A stretch of 64,000 bases of DNA from Chryseobacterium lactis (GTDB lineage: Bacteria > Bacteroidota > Bacteroidia > Flavobacteriales > Weeksellaceae), in assembly GCF_003815875.1 (NCBI RefSeq), contig NZ_CP033924.1, positions 3,906,001-3,970,000 on the forward strand, given 5' to 3'. Made by a program: the position numbers and the translations under genes. The notes beneath the pieces were generated by a model. It was given only the letters and a program-made list of their open reading frames with translations, was not told where the DNA came from and made no database searches. Position 1 is the stretch's first letter, and every line of letters starts with the position of its first letter. Shown piece after piece: positions 61,299-64,000 of this stretch.

Positions 61299-62607
61299 CA
61301 ATATTAAACCCAAAGAAGCCACTTCCATTATCAACTCCCTGGTAAGCGGTGTCGTGCCTAAAATTGGGGTACAACATATTACTGTAGGAAGATCTGAAGA
61401 AGTGAATGCTTTCATCGGTTCTTTGGAAGATGTGAAAAACGGATTGAGTCTTGTTAAATTTTGGATCGGAGATTTTGGAAGCGGAAAATCTTTTATGCTT
61501 CATCTTTTGAATACAGTGGCTCTAAAACAGAAATTTGTAGTTGCCAATGCAGATTTTACTCCTGACAACAGGCTTTATGCCAATGATGGTAAAAGTGTGA
61601 TCCTCTATTCTGCGATCATGGATAATATTTCCATCCAGACAAAACCGGAAGGAGGTGCTTTACAGACTTTACTGGAAAAGTGGATTGAACAGGTTATTGC
61701 CAAAACAGCTGAAGAAAACCATATTTCATTGATGGAGATCAGAACTGACCAGTATCTGAACCTGATTCAGAATTCTATTATGAAGACGGTAAACGAGATT
61801 ACAGAAGTGGGCGGGTTTGATTTTGGTTCTGCCATCGTTAAATATTATGAAGGCTACATCAAAGGAGATGAATTATTACGCAGAAACGCCCTGAAATGGT
61901 TAAAAGGAGAGTACACCACCAAAACAGAAGCCAGGCAAGATCTTGGTATACGAGAGATCATCAATGACTCCAATTATTATGACATGCTTAAGAATTTCTG
62001 TAAGCTTTTTGTGAGCATGGGTTACAGTGGGTTTATGATCAATCTTGATGAGGCCATTAATCTGTATAAAATTTCCGTTTCCGCATCGCGTGAGAAAAAT
62101 TACGAGAAAATATTATCAATTTATAATGACTGTTTCCAGGGTAAAGTCTCTAATCTTTTTATCAATTTTGCAGGAACAAAGGAGTTTTTGGAAAATGAAA
62201 GGAGAGGGCTCTTTAGTTATCAGGCATTAAAATCAAGATTGGAAGGAAATAGGTTCGAAACTTCGGAATTTCGTGATTTTGCACAACCGGTTATTAAACT
62301 GATGCCTTTAAATCATAATGAAATTTTTGTTTTGCTTAAAAAACTAAAGTACATTTTTGATTACAATTATAAAACAGAATTGAATATCTCAGATGAGGAG
62401 ATTTCCACTTTTATGGAAGAGATGTTCAATAAACCGGGTGCAGCAGAATTCCTTACACCGAGGGAAGTGATCAGGGATTTTCTGAATATACTCAATATCA
62501 TCAGGCAAAATCCGGAAGTCGATAAAACCAGGCTTTTCGGAGAGATCGAAATTACTGATGAAAGACCGAATGACCTTATTCTTTTAGATAGTATTGAGGA
62601 ATTATGA
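61291..62607 (+). CDS. DUF2791 P-loop ATPase (BrxD-like)
   Basis: A 438-residue ATP-binding protein. Walker A GDFGSGKS lies at about residues 59-66 and Walker B GFMINLDEA at about 247-255. The N-terminus (KPKEATSIINSLVSGVVPKIGVQHITVGRSEEVNAF) is the DUF2791 signature. In type 2 BREX phage-defence loci a DUF2791 ATPase (BrxD) is encoded next to an Lhr-like helicase (BrxHI), exactly the order seen here. No PglW/X/Y/Z gene is visible in the window, so this is not a complete BREX. It overlaps both neighbours by 8 and 4 bp, so the three proteins are probably made in fixed proportion. Confidence 0.85.
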   Translation: MIDNIKPKEATSIINSLVSGVVPKIGVQHITVGRSEEVNAFIGSLEDVKNGLSLVKFWIGDFGSGKSFMLHLLNTVALKQKFVVANADFTPDNRLYANDGKSVILYSAIMDNISIQTKPEGGALQTLLEKWIEQVIAKTAEENHISLMEIRTDQYLNLIQNSIMKTVNEITEVGGFDFGSAIVKYYEGYIKGDELLRRNALKWLKGEYTTKTEARQDLGIREIINDSNYYDMLKNFCKLFVSMGYSGFMINLDEAINLYKISVSASREKNYEKILSIYNDCFQGKVSNLFINFAGTKEFLENERRGLFSYQALKSRLEGNRFETSEFRDFAQPVIKLMPLNHNEIFVLLKKLKYIFDYNYKTELNISDEEISTFMEEMFNKPGAAEFLTPREVIRDFLNILNIIRQNPEVDKTRLFGEIEITDERPNDLILLDSIEEL

Positions 62608-64000
62608 CAGCATTTGATCTTCTTTCTGAGCCTATCAGAAAATATATCCGGGATAAAAAATGGGAAAGCTTAAGACCTATTCAGGACGCTGCCATTCAAC
62701 GGATTATTCCAACCGATTATAATTATATTTTAATATCAAGAACAGCTTCAGGTAAAACTGAGGCTGCTTTTCTGCCTATTTTATCTAAGGTCAACTTTAA
62801 AGAACCCGGAGTGAAGGTGCTTTATATTTCTCCCTTGATTGCCTTAATCAATGATCAGTTTGTACGTGTTGAAAGCCTTTGTGAATATCTTGATGTTCCT
62901 GTAACGAAATGGCACGGGGAAGCAGCAAAAGGAGCCAAAGACAGACTTCTTAAAAACCCGGAAGGAATTGTTCTGATTACGCCGGAATCACTGGAAGCGA
63001 TGTTTGTCAATAAACCTTATCATATCAAACATTTATTCTCAACGCTGGAGTATGTTGTTATTGATGAGATTCATTCATTCCTGGGTTCCGATCGGGGTAC
63101 TCATTTACAATCATTATTGAACAGACTTCAACGGATTAATACTAAGAAATTCAGTATTGTAGGACTTTCTGCGACAGTAAGCGATACCAATCAGTATATT
63201 GAACTTAAAGATTTTCTCGGAGATCAGGACCGCACCAGGATTATCAGGGATACCACTCCCAAGCCTATTAATGTTGTTTTTAAATATTTTGAAGGTTCTG
63301 TAGAAGAACTGCCTTTGCCGCTCCTGAAAGACCTGTATACAAGAACAAGAGACAGCAAAGTCCTTATATTTCCAAATGCACGTGGGAGAGTGGAAGAAGT
63401 TGCCGTGAAACTGAAACAAATTTCAGAAAGGGTAGGCGGTCATAAAAATTACTTTTCCCATCATTCCTCGGTAGATAAGGAAGTTCGTGAATATGTTGAA
63501 TTTTTTGCGAAAAATTCCAGTATTCAGAATTTTTGCATTTCCTGTACTTCAACTCTGGAATTAGGGATTGACATTGGAAATGTAGATGAGGTTGTACAGA
63601 TCGATGCTACTCACAGCATTGCTTCTCTGATTCAAAGAGTAGGAAGAAGCGGAAGAAGGGAAGGAAAAGCCAGTAATTTATTCCTGTATGCTACTGAAAA
63701 GTGGAGCTTGCTGCAGTCTCTGGCTTGCTGGCTGCTATATCAGGAGCAGTATATAGAACCCATTGCCGTCAATGAAAAACCTTACGATGTTTTGGTGCAT
63801 CAGATTCTGTCCATAGTTAAAGGAACTTCCGGGATTTCTTTGCCTCATTTATTAAATGAAATAACGACAAATTCTACTTTTTTATATATCAAACCGGATG
63901 AAATTGAAGATATTATTACCCATCTTATTTCCATTGATTTTTTAGAAAAGTTAGGACATGAACTGATCATTGGAGTTGAAGGAGAAGAAGTGGTTAATAG
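62604..64000 (+). CDS. Lhr-type DEAD/DEAH helicase, 5' part (BrxHI-like)
   Basis: An open gene that runs off the right edge; 465 codons are present. The ATG at 62604 overlaps the ATPase stop (ATGA). Superfamily 2 motifs: LRPIQDAAIQRI (Q), SRTASGKTEAAF (I, about 44-55), ISPLIALINDQF (Ia), TPESLEAM (Ib), DEIH (II, about 154-157), LSATV (III), SCTSTLELGIDIGNVDEV (V) and QRVGRSGRR (VI, about 344-352). The motif pattern is that of Lhr helicases, distinct from the repair helicase at 47392-49848 (DEWH). It should move along or remodel nucleic acid with the ATPase and TerB-C partner. The length of the remainder is unknown. Confidence 0.88.
   Translation, partial: MTAFDLLSEPIRKYIRDKKWESLRPIQDAAIQRIIPTDYNYILISRTASGKTEAAFLPILSKVNFKEPGVKVLYISPLIALINDQFVRVESLCEYLDVPVTKWHGEAAKGAKDRLLKNPEGIVLITPESLEAMFVNKPYHIKHLFSTLEYVVIDEIHSFLGSDRGTHLQSLLNRLQRINTKKFSIVGLSATVSDTNQYIELKDFLGDQDRTRIIRDTTPKPINVVFKYFEGSVEELPLPLLKDLYTRTRDSKVLIFPNARGRVEEVAVKLKQISERVGGHKNYFSHHSSVDKEVREYVEFFAKNSSIQNFCISCTSTLELGIDIGNVDEVVQIDATHSIASLIQRVGRSGRREGKASNLFLYATEKWSLLQSLACWLLYQEQYIEPIAVNEKPYDVLVHQILSIVKGTSGISLPHLLNEITTNSTFLYIKPDEIEDIITHLISIDFLEKLGHELIIGVEGEEVVN

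Noticed and set aside
1..64000. tRNA, rRNA, CRISPR array, prophage or integron
   Set aside because: No cloverleaf-like sequence, regularly spaced repeat array, transposase, integrase or phage structural module was found on reading both strands. The S74 protein alone is not enough for a prophage.

Overview
The window looks like a chromosomal stretch of a low-GC Bacteroidetes of the Flavobacteriia, most likely Chryseobacterium or a close Weeksellaceae relative. The grounds are: secreted enzymes ending in type IX secretion (T9SS) sorting domains, Bacteroidetes -7 boxes of the form TAnnTTTG in front of many genes, a bacillithiol-related operon, Bacteroidetes-type SatD/DUF3307 and ligase-associated repair cassettes, and long non-coding gaps. 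The genus is an inference. I see no rRNA, tRNA, CRISPR array, transposase or prophage.

1-10 kb: the 5' end of an exported protein, a MazG-like pyrophosphatase, two unknown proteins (one a lipoprotein), two tandem reprolysin-type metallopeptidases carrying T9SS signals, a DinB-fold protein and an acyl-CoA dehydrogenase. 10-18 kb: a secreted endonuclease I with adhesion-like modules, the satD-DUF3307 pair behind repeated TATAAG-N8-CTTATA palindromes, purC and purF, a quinone-oxidoreductase-like enzyme and a secreted glycerophosphodiesterase. 18-22 kb: four tandem paralogous outer-membrane beta-barrel genes. Three have GG-N10-GC sigma-54-like promoters and one has a degenerate version. A fifth such promoter has no gene behind it but is followed by a terminator, so it is a candidate small RNA. 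22-31 kb: a secreted S74 (tail-fibre type) protein, aroB, an rRNA pseudouridine synthase with a long basic tail, pncA, a DEAD-box helicase flanked by copies of the pncA promoter region, and a yfiT-DUF1569-ytxJ-crp operon linked to bacillithiol.

31-45 kb: two MocR-type regulators, each divergent from its probable target (a DMT exporter; a cupin / DapA-like lyase / thioredoxin-like operon). Between them lie a catalase with two small unknown genes, a CinA-like protein, and a secreted flavodoxin-RidA fusion under an AraC regulator. A 60-bp repeated hairpin element follows. 45-52.5 kb: the ligase-associated DNA damage cassette (exonuclease, ATP-dependent ligase, helicase, PdeM) with gpmA inserted. 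52.7-59.5 kb: an S41 protease, SDR enzymes, a GlcG-like protein, AraC and Crp regulators, a PPC-domain protein and a CatA-like acetyltransferase.

59.8 kb to the right edge: a tightly overlapping three-gene operon encoding a TerB-C domain protein, a DUF2791 (BrxD-like) P-loop ATPase and an Lhr-type helicase that runs off the window. It resembles the BrxD-BrxHI half of type 2 BREX joined to a TerB-family protein, and is the best candidate here for a poorly described DNA-processing or defence system.
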